Shown here: positions 1-7,959 of the stretch, piece after piece | Layout: every line of letters begins with the position of its first letter | Position numbering within the stretch: position 1 is the stretch's first letter | Source: an uncultured Lachnospiraceae bacterium | GTDB taxonomy: Bacteria > Bacillota > Clostridia > Lachnospirales > Lachnospiraceae | Direction: 5' to 3' | Assembly: GCA_910584695.1 (NCBI GenBank) | Contig: CAJUBR010000029.1 | Coordinates: forward strand, 1-33,121 | Length of the DNA: 33,121 bases | Notes under the pieces: model-generated | What the model saw: the letters and a program-made list of their open reading frames with translations, nothing else | Database searches by the model: none | Told to the model about the DNA's origin: nothing | Translations under genes and position numbers: made by a program

Positions 1-317
1 GTGGAAAGTATTACTGCGAAAAAAAATATCACTGTAAACCATGAAGTTACCTGCATTTCAGATAATATCTCTTTTATATGCCTTTTCCTTATCCTTTTTT
101 TCTTCTCCAACCAGCTGACAACGGAAAATATAACTGTCAATATGACTAGTCCAATCGTACATATATTAAAAAAATGTAGTTTTGCTTCTCGAATGTTAAA
201 ATATTTATTCTGATAAAATAACGGAAAAAAAGACAGCATAATAATTACAAAAAAAACTGACACCATTTTCTGAAGTTCACACATTATATTCTCTTTCCGT
301 TTTACTTTCTGCTTCAT
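1..317 (-). CDS. Membrane protein, 5' part only (runs off the left edge)
   Basis: The minus strand is open from an ATG at 317 to the window edge, giving 105 complete codons with no stop. A good ribosome site (AGGAG, ending about 7 nt before the ATG) supports the start. The product begins MKQKVKRKENIMCELQKM and has three hydrophobic stretches: about residues 18-32 (VSVFFVIIMLSFFPLF), 50-70 (ICTIGLVILTVIFSVVSW) and one at the truncated end (WFTVIFFFAVILS). A strongly basic loop (EKKKRIRKRH) lies between the last two. This looks like the N-terminus of a polytopic membrane protein. I do not recognise the family; large Wzy/O-antigen-ligase-like proteins of Clostridia begin similarly, but that is only a resemblance. 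It follows the Ig-like protein gene on the same strand, separated by a hairpin. Confidence 0.7.
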   Translation of the reverse strand, partial: MKQKVKRKENIMCELQKMVSVFFVIIMLSFFPLFYQNKYFNIREAKLHFFNICTIGLVILTVIFSVVSWLEKKKRIRKRHIKEILSEMQVTSWFTVIFFFAVILS

Positions 318-340
318 TCTTTTTCTCCTATATATGCAAA

Positions 341-373
341 TAGCACCCGAACAGTCCGCCTGCTCAGGTGCTA
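341..373 (-). terminator. Hairpin after the Ig-like protein gene
   Basis: An inverted repeat (TAGCACC at one end, GGTGCTA at the other) closes a long stem. Read on the minus strand, the two internal mismatches become G-U wobbles, so the stem is complete only as a minus-strand transcript. The tract after it is only TTTGCATAT, so termination may be partial and could let some transcription into the membrane gene starting at 317. Confidence 0.55.
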
Positions 374-391
374 CATTAGAATCTATACTTA

Positions 392-1813
392 TTATTTTAC
401 AGTCACTTTGAAGGTTGCTGTTGCTCCGCTCTTCATTGTTACAGTAATTGTTGCCTTACCGGCTTTGATTCCTTTTACTTTTCCTTTTTTGTCTACTGTT
501 GCAATTGTTTTATCAGATGACTTGTAGGATTTTACCTTATCATTTTTCACTGTCTTAGATTTTATCTGGATCTTAGTTGTTTTTCCAACCTTAACTGTTG
601 CTGAGGTCTTTTTCAACTTCACACCAGGTACTGTAATCTTGCAGGTAGCTTTCTTTCCACTGGAAGTCTTTACAGTAATTGTTGCAGTTCCTGCCTTCTT
701 TGCAGTTACAACACCATATTGATCTACTGTTGCCACCTTTTTATTAGAGCTGCTCCATTTCAACGTATCTGTTGATTTTGTAGGATTGATTTTTGCAGTT
801 AATGTAATTTTCTTTCCAACCTTAAGAGTTGCAGCCTTCTTATTCAGCTTAACACTCTTTGCCTTTGCAGCCTTCTTTACTACATTTACTGTTACTTTTG
901 CTGTCTTATCACCAGCTTTTGCTGTAATAGTTGCTTTTCCAACTTTCTTTGCAGAAATCTTACCATTCTTTACAGTTGCTACCTTTGTGTTGCTTGAAGT
1001 CCATTCTACTTTATCTGTAGTATCAAGAGGTTGTACATATGCTTTTACGCTGACACTCTTACCTTTTACCACATATACCTGCTTTGAACTAACTGTTACC
1101 TTAGTTGCTGGAATCTTTACTGTCACATTACAAGTTGCTGTCTTGTTTCCGTCTTTAGTGGTTACTGTAATAACAGCTGTTCCCTTTGCTACTGCTTTTA
1201 CGGTTCCGTCTGCTGCTACAGTTGCTACCTTTTCATTGCTGGAAGCCCATGTCACTGTTTTATCTGTTGCATTTGCTGGTGCTACAGTTGCAGAAAGTTT
1301 TATTGTTCCTCCTACATTTATATCAGCAGCTGTCTTATCTAAAGTTACTCCTGTTACATTTACTACTGTTGTCTCTACCGTTGCCTCTACTGTCACATTA
1401 CAAGTTGCTGTCTTATTACCATCCTTAGTAGTTACTGTAATAATAGCATTTCCCTTTGCCACTGCCATTACGGTTCCGTCTGCTGCTACAGTTGCTACCT
1501 TTTCATTGCTAGAAGTCCATGTCACTGTTTTATCTGTTGCATTTGCCGGTGCTACAGTTGCAGAAAGTTTTATTGTTCCTCCTACATTTACATCAGCAGC
1601 TGTCTTGTCTAAAGTTACTCCTGTTACTGCTACTTTTGCATCATCACCAGTTGCATCATCACCAGTTGCATCAATTGTTCCTGCTCCTGTACCTTCTGCC
1701 TGTACAAAAGCTGCACTTGTAGGGAATGTAGTTAAGCAAAGGCAAACAACTAAAGCCATTGCCAGAAGCTTCTTTAAACTTCCCTTTTTCATGTTCAATT
1801 TTAATTCTGTCAT
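392..1813 (-). CDS. Secreted surface protein with five bacterial Ig-like (BIG2) domains
   Basis: The protein has 473 aa. It starts with a signal peptide (basic KK...KK, hydrophobic LLAMALVVCLCLTTF, likely cleavage near residue 39 after FVQA). A short TGDDATGDD linker follows, then five BIG2-type domains at about 62-142, 152-232, 235-311, 317-395 and 397-472. Each ends in the typical pattern of SSN.KVATV, G.V.A...G.A.ITV and a final ITV strand. Domains 1 and 2 are almost identical. I see no LPXTG, SLH or transmembrane anchor, so how it stays on the surface is unknown; such domains usually serve adhesion or as stalks. The ATG at 1813 was chosen over an upstream in-frame ATG at 1897 because AAGGAGG sits 9 nt before it and because a promoter (1857-1885) lies inside the longer ORF. 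The three C-terminal domains are very lysine-rich, which suggests interaction with anionic wall polymers (inference). Confidence 0.85.
   Translation of the reverse strand: MTELKLNMKKGSLKKLLAMALVVCLCLTTFPTSAAFVQAEGTGAGTIDATGDDATGDDAKVAVTGVTLDKTAADVNVGGTIKLSATVAPANATDKTVTWTSSNEKVATVAADGTVMAVAKGNAIITVTTKDGNKTATCNVTVEATVETTVVNVTGVTLDKTAADINVGGTIKLSATVAPANATDKTVTWASSNEKVATVAADGTVKAVAKGTAVITVTTKDGNKTATCNVTVKIPATKVTVSSKQVYVVKGKSVSVKAYVQPLDTTDKVEWTSSNTKVATVKNGKISAKKVGKATITAKAGDKTAKVTVNVVKKAAKAKSVKLNKKAATLKVGKKITLTAKINPTKSTDTLKWSSSNKKVATVDQYGVVTAKKAGTATITVKTSSGKKATCKITVPGVKLKKTSATVKVGKTTKIQIKSKTVKNDKVKSYKSSDKTIATVDKKGKVKGIKAGKATITVTMKSGATATFKVTVK
1119..1628. repeat. Tandem duplication of an Ig-like domain (270-bp period)
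   Basis: The DNA from 1119 recurs from 1389 with a period of 270 bp (90 codons). About 240 bp of each unit is nearly identical, with differences mainly in third positions. It encodes Ig-like domains 1 and 2. A second, tiny tandem repeat (two copies of a 15-bp unit, about 1638-1667) encodes the ATGDD ATGDD linker. Near-identity at DNA level points to recent duplication or ongoing gene conversion. Confidence 0.85.
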
Positions 1814-1856
1814 TAAACAAATCCTCCTTATAAAAATAAACTTTAACTCGAACGTT

Positions 1857-1885
1857 ATTCTATCATTTTTTATATCTCTTGTCAA
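1857..1885 (-). promoter_or_regulatory. Sigma-A promoter of the Ig-like protein gene
   Basis: Minus strand: TTGACA (1885-1880), 17-nt spacer, TAGAAT (1862-1857). The -35 is perfect and the -10 has one mismatch. The start codon lies 43 nt downstream of the -10. Confidence 0.75.
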
Positions 1886-1927
1886 TTCATTCGGCACTAT
1901 TATTTCTTCCTTATTTTACGTATCAAT

Positions 1928-1982
1928 CAACAACCCCGCTGAGTCACCAAATGTCTGCAAGCAGCCACTTGGTTCGTTGTTC
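1928..1982. repeat. Structured intergenic element, copy A
   Basis: Between the chemoreceptor stop and the Ig-like gene promoter. On the minus strand it reads GAACAACG, then a hairpin (ACCAAGTG / CATTTGGT, with an inner CTGC-TT-GCAG), then GACTCAGCG and a GTTGTT able to pair with the opening AACAAC. The 1946-1973 hairpin has a G-U wobble only when read as minus-strand RNA. A clearly related element lies at 17604-17652 and a weaker one at 7611-7658. Confidence 0.6.
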
Positions 1983-1996
1983 ATAGGAATCAAAAT

Positions 1997-3781
1997 CTAC
2001 TCACTGATCATAAAGTTTGCAACCTCTTCTTTCAATCTTGCAGAAGTATCTTCTGCCCCCTGTACTGCCTCTAATACCTGATTTGACTTTATATTCATAT
2101 CACTGCTTCTTTCTGCTATATCACCGGCTCCTAAAGCACCTTCATTTGAAGCTATACTCACTCCGCTGATTGCCTCTACAACACCATTCAGAGATTGCTG
2201 CAGTTTCTCTGAAATCTTATAAAAATCCGTAACAAGATGATCCACATATTCGGCATCTTCATTATAGGCATCTGCCACATCCATAAAAGAGTCAAAGTTA
2301 CGTGATACATCCTCCGACACAAAGGAAAGCAGCCGTTCGGAATCCTGAGAAAGATTTTCTACTGCTTCCGTTACATCCTTTGTTACTTTTTGGATATTGG
2401 CAGCCGCCATGTCTGATTGTTCTGCCAGATGGCGGATCTCATCTGCCACAACCGAAAACCCTTTCCCTGCCTCTCCTGCCCTTGCTGCTTCAATGGATGC
2501 ATTTAATGCCAACAGATTTGTCTCTGAGGTAATCTCCATAATGGATTGTGCCAGCAGATCAATCTGATCCACTACTTTTGCATCCTCCAATGCCTGTAAC
2601 AGACTAGAGCTGATTTCGTCTTTTATTTCATTTACTCTTTGCTGATTCGCTCTCGTTTCTTCTTTCGCTCTCATTGCACGTTCGTAAATTCCTGCAGCCT
2701 TCTCAGAACCTGCCTGGGACCGCAGGGCAATGTCTTTGGAAACCGATTCCATTTCCTGGGACATGGTATCAATTCTTTGTGCCGCTGCCGCCGTTTCTTC
2801 CATACTGGCAGAAAGCTGCTGTGTCGTTGCAGAAACACCCTCTATATCCGAGTTTAAATTATTTACATTACTTTGGACATCTTGTACCATATTCCCCAAT
2901 TTCAGGCTTTCTGCCTTTACTCCACCCAAAAGTCCATCCAGTGCAATGGATAAACTGTTCATTGCATTCGCCAGTTTTCCAAATTCATCCTTCCGCTTCA
3001 TCTGTTTTGAATTTGCACGGACGGTAAAATCACCTTTTTCCAACCTATCTACCAGACCAACAGTCTGTTTCATGGATATGGTAATATCCAAAACCACCCG
3101 GATGATTACAACAATCAACAAAACAAAACAGACTACCACACAACCAGTCATAAGACCAATCCATTTGTTGACGGTTTTGTTTACCTTCTCCGTCTCTTTC
3201 AAAACTAAATCATCAATATAATCCGTATAGTTTCCGGTTCCCACCACCCACTCAAAAGGATCGTAGTATTTGGAATAACTTCTCTTGGGCTGCGGCTCAT
3301 CTTCACCTGCTTTCGGAAACATATAATCCGTATATCCCCCTTCTGGTTCCTGTCCCACTCGGATAATATTTCTTATCATATCAAAACCGTTTACGTCTGT
3401 AGCAGTAAGACGGTTTGTTCCCTGAATCTCCTCGTCTGGGGATACAAAGTTATTACCCATTTTATCATCTGCCCAGAAATAACCATCCTCGCCGTAACGG
3501 AATCCCCGAAGAATATCTGCCGCCGCTGTCTTTGCTTCTGAATATGTATACTCATCCCTTTGATATGCTGCATAATAATAATCCAGCACATGAAGAACCA
3601 TTTCTACCTGTTCTTTCAGTTTATTATCAAAATCTGTCCGGGTCTGTTCCTCTAACATATGAACTGCCTCTGCGGATATCTTTTTCATACCGCTTATGGC
3701 ACAAAATGCCGCAGTTATAATCATACATAATACAATAACAAGAATTAAATTCAGTTTTGTTCTGACCTTTAAGTTTTTCAT
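1997..3781 (-). CDS. Methyl-accepting chemotaxis protein with extracellular single Cache domain
   Basis: A transmembrane chemoreceptor of 594 aa that signals to CheA/CheW. In order: TM1 (about 9-30), an extracellular sCache_2-like sensor (about 45-195, with GEDGYFWADD and the FEWVVGTGNYTDYID ending typical of that fold), TM2 (about 207-229), HAMP (230-284) and a long helical signalling domain. The hairpin tip is ETNLLALNASIEAARAGEAG to about residue 456, a conserved CheA/CheW contact. The ligand is unknown; sCache_2 domains often bind small organic acids or related metabolites (family knowledge). A GGAGG about 6 nt before the ATG fixes the start. It appears monocistronic, with its own promoter and no che genes nearby, so it is probably an orphan receptor feeding a chemotaxis cluster elsewhere. 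Motility by the host is implied but not proved. Confidence 0.93.
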   Translation of the reverse strand: MKNLKVRTKLNLILVIVLCMIITAAFCAISGMKKISAEAVHMLEEQTRTDFDNKLKEQVEMVLHVLDYYYAAYQRDEYTYSEAKTAAADILRGFRYGEDGYFWADDKMGNNFVSPDEEIQGTNRLTATDVNGFDMIRNIIRVGQEPEGGYTDYMFPKAGEDEPQPKRSYSKYYDPFEWVVGTGNYTDYIDDLVLKETEKVNKTVNKWIGLMTGCVVVCFVLLIVVIIRVVLDITISMKQTVGLVDRLEKGDFTVRANSKQMKRKDEFGKLANAMNSLSIALDGLLGGVKAESLKLGNMVQDVQSNVNNLNSDIEGVSATTQQLSASMEETAAAAQRIDTMSQEMESVSKDIALRSQAGSEKAAGIYERAMRAKEETRANQQRVNEIKDEISSSLLQALEDAKVVDQIDLLAQSIMEITSETNLLALNASIEAARAGEAGKGFSVVADEIRHLAEQSDMAAANIQKVTKDVTEAVENLSQDSERLLSFVSEDVSRNFDSFMDVADAYNEDAEYVDHLVTDFYKISEKLQQSLNGVVEAISGVSIASNEGALGAGDIAERSSDMNIKSNQVLEAVQGAEDTSARLKEEVANFMISE

Positions 3782-3807
3782 ACAATTCCTCCAGACTTTT
3801 TAAATTT

Positions 3808-3836
3808 ATTTTATCTTATTTAAAAGGAAATAACAA
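3808..3836 (-). promoter_or_regulatory. Probable sigma-A promoter of the chemoreceptor gene
   Basis: Minus strand: TTGTTA (3836-3831), 17-nt spacer, TAAAAT (3813-3808). I looked for a flagellar sigma-28 promoter (TAAA, spacer, GCCGATAA) and found none. Confidence 0.5.
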
Positions 3837-3867
3837 GGAGTTTCTTAATAATTAAATATACCCTGGC

Positions 3868-3916
3868 AAAAAACAAAGCCGCCCCATGAAAGTGGAAATT
3901 CCCTTCATGTGACAGC
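3868..3916 (-). terminator. Intrinsic terminator of pgi
   Basis: Minus-strand stem: GCTGTC plus CATGAAGG paired with CTTTCATG plus GGCGGC, with a 9-nt loop, followed by TTTGTTTTTT. A strong Rho-independent terminator that separates pgi from the chemoreceptor gene. Confidence 0.85.
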
Positions 3917-3945
3917 CTCATTTATTATCACCGTTTTTTTAATTC

Positions 3946-5310
3946 TTACTTTTCCTTTTTCATCCTTGCAAGCAGTTCTTTTCTCTGTTCTTCAAACCCT
4001 GGCTTGCCAAGTAATGCAAACATATTCTTCTTGTAGCTTTCTACACCCGGCTGGTTAAACGGATTGACGCCTAACACATATCCAGAAACACCACAGGCAA
4101 ACTCAAAGAAATAGAATAATTCACCTAAGTTAAACTCGTTCATATATGGAAGCGTAATCATAAGGTTCGGAATTTCACCGTCTACATGGGCAAGAACCGT
4201 CCCGTTCATGGCCTGCTTGTTAATGTAATCAACGGTTCTTCCTGCAAGATAGTTAAGACCATCTAAATCGTCATCCTCCTGCTCCATAATGATTTTTCTT
4301 CTTGGGGAGCCAATATTAACTACCGTCTCAATATGATTCTTAGTTCCGTCCTGAATAAACTGTCCAAGGGAGTGTAAATCTGTTGTAAAATCACAGGCCG
4401 TTGGGTAAATTCCCTTTCCGTCCTTACCTTCAGACTCTCCAAACAACTGCTTCCACCACTCACCGATATAGTGAACAGACGGTGTATAATTTGCAAGAAT
4501 CTCCATTGTCTTGCCTTTTTCACGTAAAATATTACGAAGTGCCGCATATTGCAGTGCATCATTATGTTCAAAATCAGCCTCTAAACACATCTGACGTGCG
4601 GTTGCTGCACCCACCATTAACTGTTTAATATCGGCTCCGCTCACTGCAATCGGAAGCAGACCGACTGCTGTAAGAACAGAAAAACGTCCTCCAACATCAT
4701 CCGGCACTACAAAGGTTTCGTAACCCTCTTCATCTGCTAACTTTTTGAGTGCTCCCTTTTCCTTATCTGTAGTAGCATAGATTCTTTTTGCAGCTTCTTT
4801 CTGTCCGTATTTTTCAATTAAAAGTTTTTTAAACAAACGAAATGCAATCGCCGGCTCTGTTGTAGTTCCTGATTTGGAAATAATATTGATTGAAAAGTCT
4901 CTGTCTCCCACAACATCTAATAAATGCTCTAAATAGGTAGAACTGATATTATTCCCACAAAAATAAATCTCAGGAGTGCCTTTTCTCATATCCTTGTCGA
5001 TTACATTATAGAAAGTATGTCTTAATGCCTCAATTGCTGCTCTGGCACCAAGATAAGACCCACCAATACCAATTACAATTAAAATCTCTGAGTCACTCTG
5101 AATCTTCTTAGCTGCTGCCTTGATTCTGGCAAACTCCTCCTTGTCGTAATCAACCGGAAGATCAATCCATCCAAGAAAATCATTTCCCTCTCCGTTTCTT
5201 TCCAACAAAGTCTGCTTTGCCTCTAAAACTCTTCCCTTCATAGCCTGAATGTCATCTTCTGATACCATAAACATCGCATTGCTATAATCAAAACTGATAC
5301 TTTCTGCCAT
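3946..5310 (-). CDS. pgi: Glucose-6-phosphate isomerase
   Basis: Interconverts glucose-6-phosphate and fructose-6-phosphate in the cytoplasm (glycolysis and gluconeogenesis; also supplies fructose-6-phosphate for amino-sugar synthesis). At 454 aa it has the short length usual for Firmicutes and Thermotoga Pgi rather than the 550-residue E. coli type. Visible signatures are GIGGSYLGARAAIEAL near residue 80 (phosphosugar-binding SIS fold), SKSGTTTEPA near 145, and the C-terminal NPFNQPGVESYK at 416-427, matching the PGI signature with its catalytic lysine. AAGGAG sits about 9 nt before the ATG. It is monocistronic, with its own promoter (5389-5417) and a strong terminator. Confidence 0.97.
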   Translation of the reverse strand: MAESISFDYSNAMFMVSEDDIQAMKGRVLEAKQTLLERNGEGNDFLGWIDLPVDYDKEEFARIKAAAKKIQSDSEILIVIGIGGSYLGARAAIEALRHTFYNVIDKDMRKGTPEIYFCGNNISSTYLEHLLDVVGDRDFSINIISKSGTTTEPAIAFRLFKKLLIEKYGQKEAAKRIYATTDKEKGALKKLADEEGYETFVVPDDVGGRFSVLTAVGLLPIAVSGADIKQLMVGAATARQMCLEADFEHNDALQYAALRNILREKGKTMEILANYTPSVHYIGEWWKQLFGESEGKDGKGIYPTACDFTTDLHSLGQFIQDGTKNHIETVVNIGSPRRKIIMEQEDDDLDGLNYLAGRTVDYINKQAMNGTVLAHVDGEIPNLMITLPYMNEFNLGELFYFFEFACGVSGYVLGVNPFNQPGVESYKKNMFALLGKPGFEEQRKELLARMKKEK

Positions 5311-5388
5311 TTCACTGCTCTCCTTTGTTACATTCTAAGCCGCCATTTTAAGCGAACCTTCTATTAAATAACTCTAAAATCAACCTAT

Positions 5389-5417
5389 ATTGTAGCAAAA
5401 TAGTTTCCAATTGGCAA
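5389..5417 (-). promoter_or_regulatory. Sigma-A promoter of pgi
   Basis: Minus strand: TTGCCA (5417-5412), 17-nt spacer, TACAAT (5394-5389). The leader to the pgi ATG is about 70 nt. I see no further structure in 5418-5514 that I can support. Confidence 0.75.
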
Positions 5418-5514
5418 CATTTTCTTCTGAAATTATACTCATCATTGTAACAGTTCCCTCTAATACCAATAAACAGCCTATAATCAAAAACCAAACTGTA
5501 ACCTATCTTTAATA

Positions 5515-6480
5515 CTATTCCACATTTTTTTGCAAATCATACAAGTTTCCAAAAGAATAGCCTTCTTTTTTCAAATCGCGGATTACCTGTTTTAATGCAT
5601 CCTTATTTGCAACCGATACATTATGCATCAACGGAATGGCTCCCGGATGATAGTATTTTCTAAAATGTTCTACCACATGACCGCTGGATGGCTGGTTGTT
5701 AATATCATAATCCAGATAAGCCATAGACCAGAAAATTGTGGTATATCCCAAATCCTTCGCAACCTGAAGTGTGCGTTTACTGTATTCTCCTTTCGGAGGA
5801 CGGAAAAACAGGTCCATTTCATACCCGGTTGTTTCCTTCATATAATTTTCACAGTCTAAAAGCTCTTTTTTTTGGTCTTCCACACTTTTTGACGGCATAC
5901 TGGGATGGGTCACGGTATGATTACATACCAGATGCCCCTCTTCCTTCATTCTTTTTGTCAGATCAATATTATCCCGGATATAGGTTTTTGTTGTAAAAAA
6001 AGCGGCAGTTACTTTTTCTTCTTTTAAAATATTCAGAATATCTGCCGTATATCCGTTTTCATAACCGCAGTCAAAGGTAATATAGATTATTTTTTTACTG
6101 ACAGGCACCGTATGGTATGCCCGATATTCGGTAATATCAAAATCATCCTGACATCCTGATTTTTCATGATTATCATTCCTTTTAAACCACCAGCTATATA
6201 ATGTATTATCTATTTCATCATAATTTGTGTTTTCTACTATTTTTCTTTCCTGCTTTTGTTCCGTGTTTTCTTTTAAGCCGTTTTTTCCTTCCCCATTATC
6301 CTTAGATGCGGCTTCCTCCCCTGTATCTGACGCACTTTTTTTCTCCGTCGCCGACCCTGCCTTCCCATTCTGATTCCATCCACCATTATGTGTCTTTTGA
6401 TACTGCCATATTCCCCATATTCCTAACAAGGCAGCCACGACCATTACACATACCAAAATTTTTTTTTGACTATAATTCAA
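5515..6480 (-). CDS. Membrane-anchored polysaccharide deacetylase, PdaA-like
   Basis: The 321-aa protein has a short cytoplasmic N-terminus, one membrane helix (about 8-25), a charged low-complexity linker (about 30-85) and an extracellular NodB deacetylase domain. Catalytic motifs are all visible: TFDCGYENG (135-143, catalytic Asp137), HTVTHPSM (188-195, metal ligands His188 and His192), RPPKGEYS (227-234) and LMHN (284-287). TFDxGYENG and the motif set match the Bacillus PdaA group (N-acetylmuramic acid deacetylase, delta-lactam synthesis in spore cortex) more than general chitin deacetylases. A spore role is therefore likely but not proved. The start is TTG: GGAG lies about 7 nt upstream and the next in-frame ATG would cut into the membrane helix. 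It sits 14 bp after the membrane protein gene 6495-7361, so the two are probably co-transcribed. Confidence 0.88.
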   Translation of the reverse strand: MNYSQKKILVCVMVVAALLGIWGIWQYQKTHNGGWNQNGKAGSATEKKSASDTGEEAASKDNGEGKNGLKENTEQKQERKIVENTNYDEIDNTLYSWWFKRNDNHEKSGCQDDFDITEYRAYHTVPVSKKIIYITFDCGYENGYTADILNILKEEKVTAAFFTTKTYIRDNIDLTKRMKEEGHLVCNHTVTHPSMPSKSVEDQKKELLDCENYMKETTGYEMDLFFRPPKGEYSKRTLQVAKDLGYTTIFWSMAYLDYDINNQPSSGHVVEHFRKYYHPGAIPLMHNVSVANKDALKQVIRDLKKEGYSFGNLYDLQKNVE

Positions 6481-6494
6481 TTATAAACTCCTGC

Positions 6495-7361
6495 TTATGC
6501 AAGAAAGCTTTGTACAAATTCCTCTAATAGTTCAATTTCCGATTCTTCCGGATTTTTATCTGCCTCTTTTGCTGCAGCGATCTCCTTCTCGGAATCTGCT
6601 TGTTCTATATCTTTATAATTCTCTGCCTCTGCTTCACTCTGGTCTGTGTTCACTGCCACCTGCCCGCTGTTCTTATTTTCTTTCCCTGTTTCCACCTCAC
6701 GGATTAGACGCTTTAACATCTCTACGTCTTCCTCCATATTAATTGTCTGGTCGGAAACCGGCTCTTTCTTTCCCGCTGTTCCTTCCATAAAAGCATTTTC
6801 TACATCCGCATCTAACGTTTTCCATTCTTTATTGGCTTCTTTTGTCCGGGTCAAACGATTTGTCAGATAATTTTCCAGATAATCTACAAGCTGAATTTGT
6901 ATTTGCTGCTTCTTGCTTTTTATTCCAAATATATGAAAGAATATAAACAAACATGCCAAAACCGTTCCATATGCAAATAAAATTTCAACTTGTACCATAC
7001 TTTTTACCTTCGTCATGTAACCATAAAAGATTCCACCCACTGTAAGAAGCGTAACCACTCCCGCCGACAAAAACGGGATTTTTTCCCATGTAGAAAATGA
7101 AAATCCGATAAACCGGAGTTTTAACAGATACTTGTCCACATAGGCGGCAATATTTCTTACCTGATAATCCATTCCGTAAATTGTTTCAAACTGATTCTTT
7201 AGATTAATCATTACTTTTTTTCTGGTTGTTTTCATATTTGCCGATGCTTTTACATATCCTTTTAAAGACAGAGTCATAAATGCCTGTAATATCAGGCTAA
7301 ATGCACCAACAAATAAAATACTGCACATAAATACATGATTCATTATAAATTCTTTTATCAT
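6495..7361 (-). CDS. Uncharacterised membrane protein, partner of the deacetylase gene
   Basis: The 288-aa protein has an N-terminal hydrophobic helix (about 8-32), a basic loop (TTRKKVMINLKNQFE), two more hydrophobic segments (about 92-112 and 123-145), and then a long acidic, probably cytoplasmic C-terminal tail (about 150-288) rich in E, K and N and likely partly helical. I recognise no enzyme motif. The start ATG at 7361 has a GGGAAGGGA-type ribosome site. The close spacing (14 bp) to the PdaA-like gene suggests a shared role in wall or spore peptidoglycan (inference). The overall shape, three membrane segments and a long charged tail, is that of a scaffold rather than a transporter. Confidence 0.75.
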   Translation of the reverse strand: MIKEFIMNHVFMCSILFVGAFSLILQAFMTLSLKGYVKASANMKTTRKKVMINLKNQFETIYGMDYQVRNIAAYVDKYLLKLRFIGFSFSTWEKIPFLSAGVVTLLTVGGIFYGYMTKVKSMVQVEILFAYGTVLACLFIFFHIFGIKSKKQQIQIQLVDYLENYLTNRLTRTKEANKEWKTLDADVENAFMEGTAGKKEPVSDQTINMEEDVEMLKRLIREVETGKENKNSGQVAVNTDQSEAEAENYKDIEQADSEKEIAAAKEADKNPEESEIELLEEFVQSFLA

Positions 7362-7398
7362 AATATCCCTTCCCTGTTATGTATATTTTCTGTCTATT

Positions 7399-7427
7399 AG
7401 TTTACTTTTCTTTATACATAAACTCAA
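7399..7427 (-). promoter_or_regulatory. Possible promoter of the membrane protein/deacetylase operon
   Basis: Minus strand: TTGAGT (7427-7422), 17-nt spacer, TAAACT (7404-7399). Matches are moderate. The rest of the 323-bp gap 7362-7684 holds a perfect 7-bp inverted repeat (AAATCCC/GGGATTT, about 7467-7491) of unknown meaning, the plus-strand promoter at 7574 and the structured leader at 7611. Confidence 0.4.
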
Positions 7428-7573
7428 CACTTATCCATCGTAAATTTCCATGGAATTCTATGCAAAATCCCTCTTTTTAGATGGGATTTCACATTCTTCG
7501 ACAGCGTTTTGACCGGCTGTTTTCCGGTGCAAGACTGAATTTTTGCTGAAAAAGTAAATAGCAGCACAATTTG

Positions 7574-7601
7574 TTGCAAATCCTTATACTTATGTTATAA
7601 T
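7574..7601 (+). promoter_or_regulatory. Sigma-A promoter of the TSCPD-murG unit
   Basis: TTGCAA (7574-7579), 16-nt spacer, perfect TATAAT (7596-7601). Transcription would start near 7608 and give an untranslated leader of about 77 nt that contains the structured segment 7611-7658. Confidence 0.7.
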
Positions 7602-7610
7602 GTCACCAAC

Positions 7611-7658
7611 CGGAGCAACGCGGAGGTTGATGACCTATGCGAGCCTCAGCGAGCTTCA
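7611..7658 (+). repeat. Structured leader; possible third member of the intergenic element family
   Basis: GGAGC (612-616 within the kilobase) can pair with GCTTC (653-657). Inside, CGC-GAGG can pair with CCTC-GCG across 619-651. A competing short hairpin AGGT-TGATG-ACCT (7624-7636) excludes the GAGG/CCTC pairing. It shares CAACG and CTCAGCG in the same order as copies A and B (minus strand), but its central hairpin differs. It lies wholly in the 5' untranslated region of the TSCPD gene, so a cis-regulatory role is an alternative to being a repeat. Confidence 0.4.
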
Positions 7659-7684
7659 ATAAAAATATAGAAAGGAAGATTATA

Positions 7685-7933
7685 ATGACATATAAACCAC
7701 AGGGCGTTTGTTCTCAGAAAATCGATTTTGATATTGTAGATGGTAAAGTTAGAAACGTTAAATTTTTAGGAGGCTGCAGCGGTAATACACAGGGCATTTC
7801 CCTGCTAATCGAAGGTATGGATGTATCTGATGCCATTTCCCGTTTAGAAGGAGTCCAGTGCGGTTTTAAGGGTACTTCCTGCCCGGATCAGCTGGCAAAA
7901 GCATTAAAACAGGCAACAGAGGGTAATCTATAA
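7685..7933 (+). CDS. TSCPD-domain protein (TIGR03905-type)
   Basis: A small 82-aa cysteine-rich protein with the defining TSCPD motif in GVQCGFKGTSCPDQLA near the C-terminus, plus GVCSQ near the N-terminus and FLGGCSGNTQGIS in the middle. The same domain occurs at the C-terminus of some vitamin B12-dependent ribonucleotide reductases; the stand-alone family is uncharacterised. The conserved cysteines suggest metal or Fe-S binding (inference). The ATG at 7685 is preferred over 7637 because GGAAG lies about 7 nt before it and family members begin near YKPQGVCS. murG follows 26 bp later on the same strand, so they are probably co-transcribed. Confidence 0.88.
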   Translation: MTYKPQGVCSQKIDFDIVDGKVRNVKFLGGCSGNTQGISLLIEGMDVSDAISRLEGVQCGFKGTSCPDQLAKALKQATEGNL

Positions 7934-7959
7934 GTAGTATATTGAATAAGGAGTGCATT

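Noticed and set aside
1636..1670. Short tandem repeats as a CRISPR-like array
   Set aside because: Two 15-bp units inside a coding sequence with no spacers; they encode a linker. No CRISPR array or cas gene is present in the window.
786..2081. A 431-codon open frame on the plus strand opposite the Ig-like protein gene
   Set aside because: It is a by-product of the repetitive, Thr/Val/Lys-rich gene on the other strand. Its product is low-complexity hydrophobic, has no good ribosome site and runs across the minus-strand promoter and intergenic element.
2730..3221. Plus-strand ORF of 163 codons inside the chemoreceptor gene
   Set aside because: It lies fully antisense to a well-recognised gene and shows no family signal or ribosome site.
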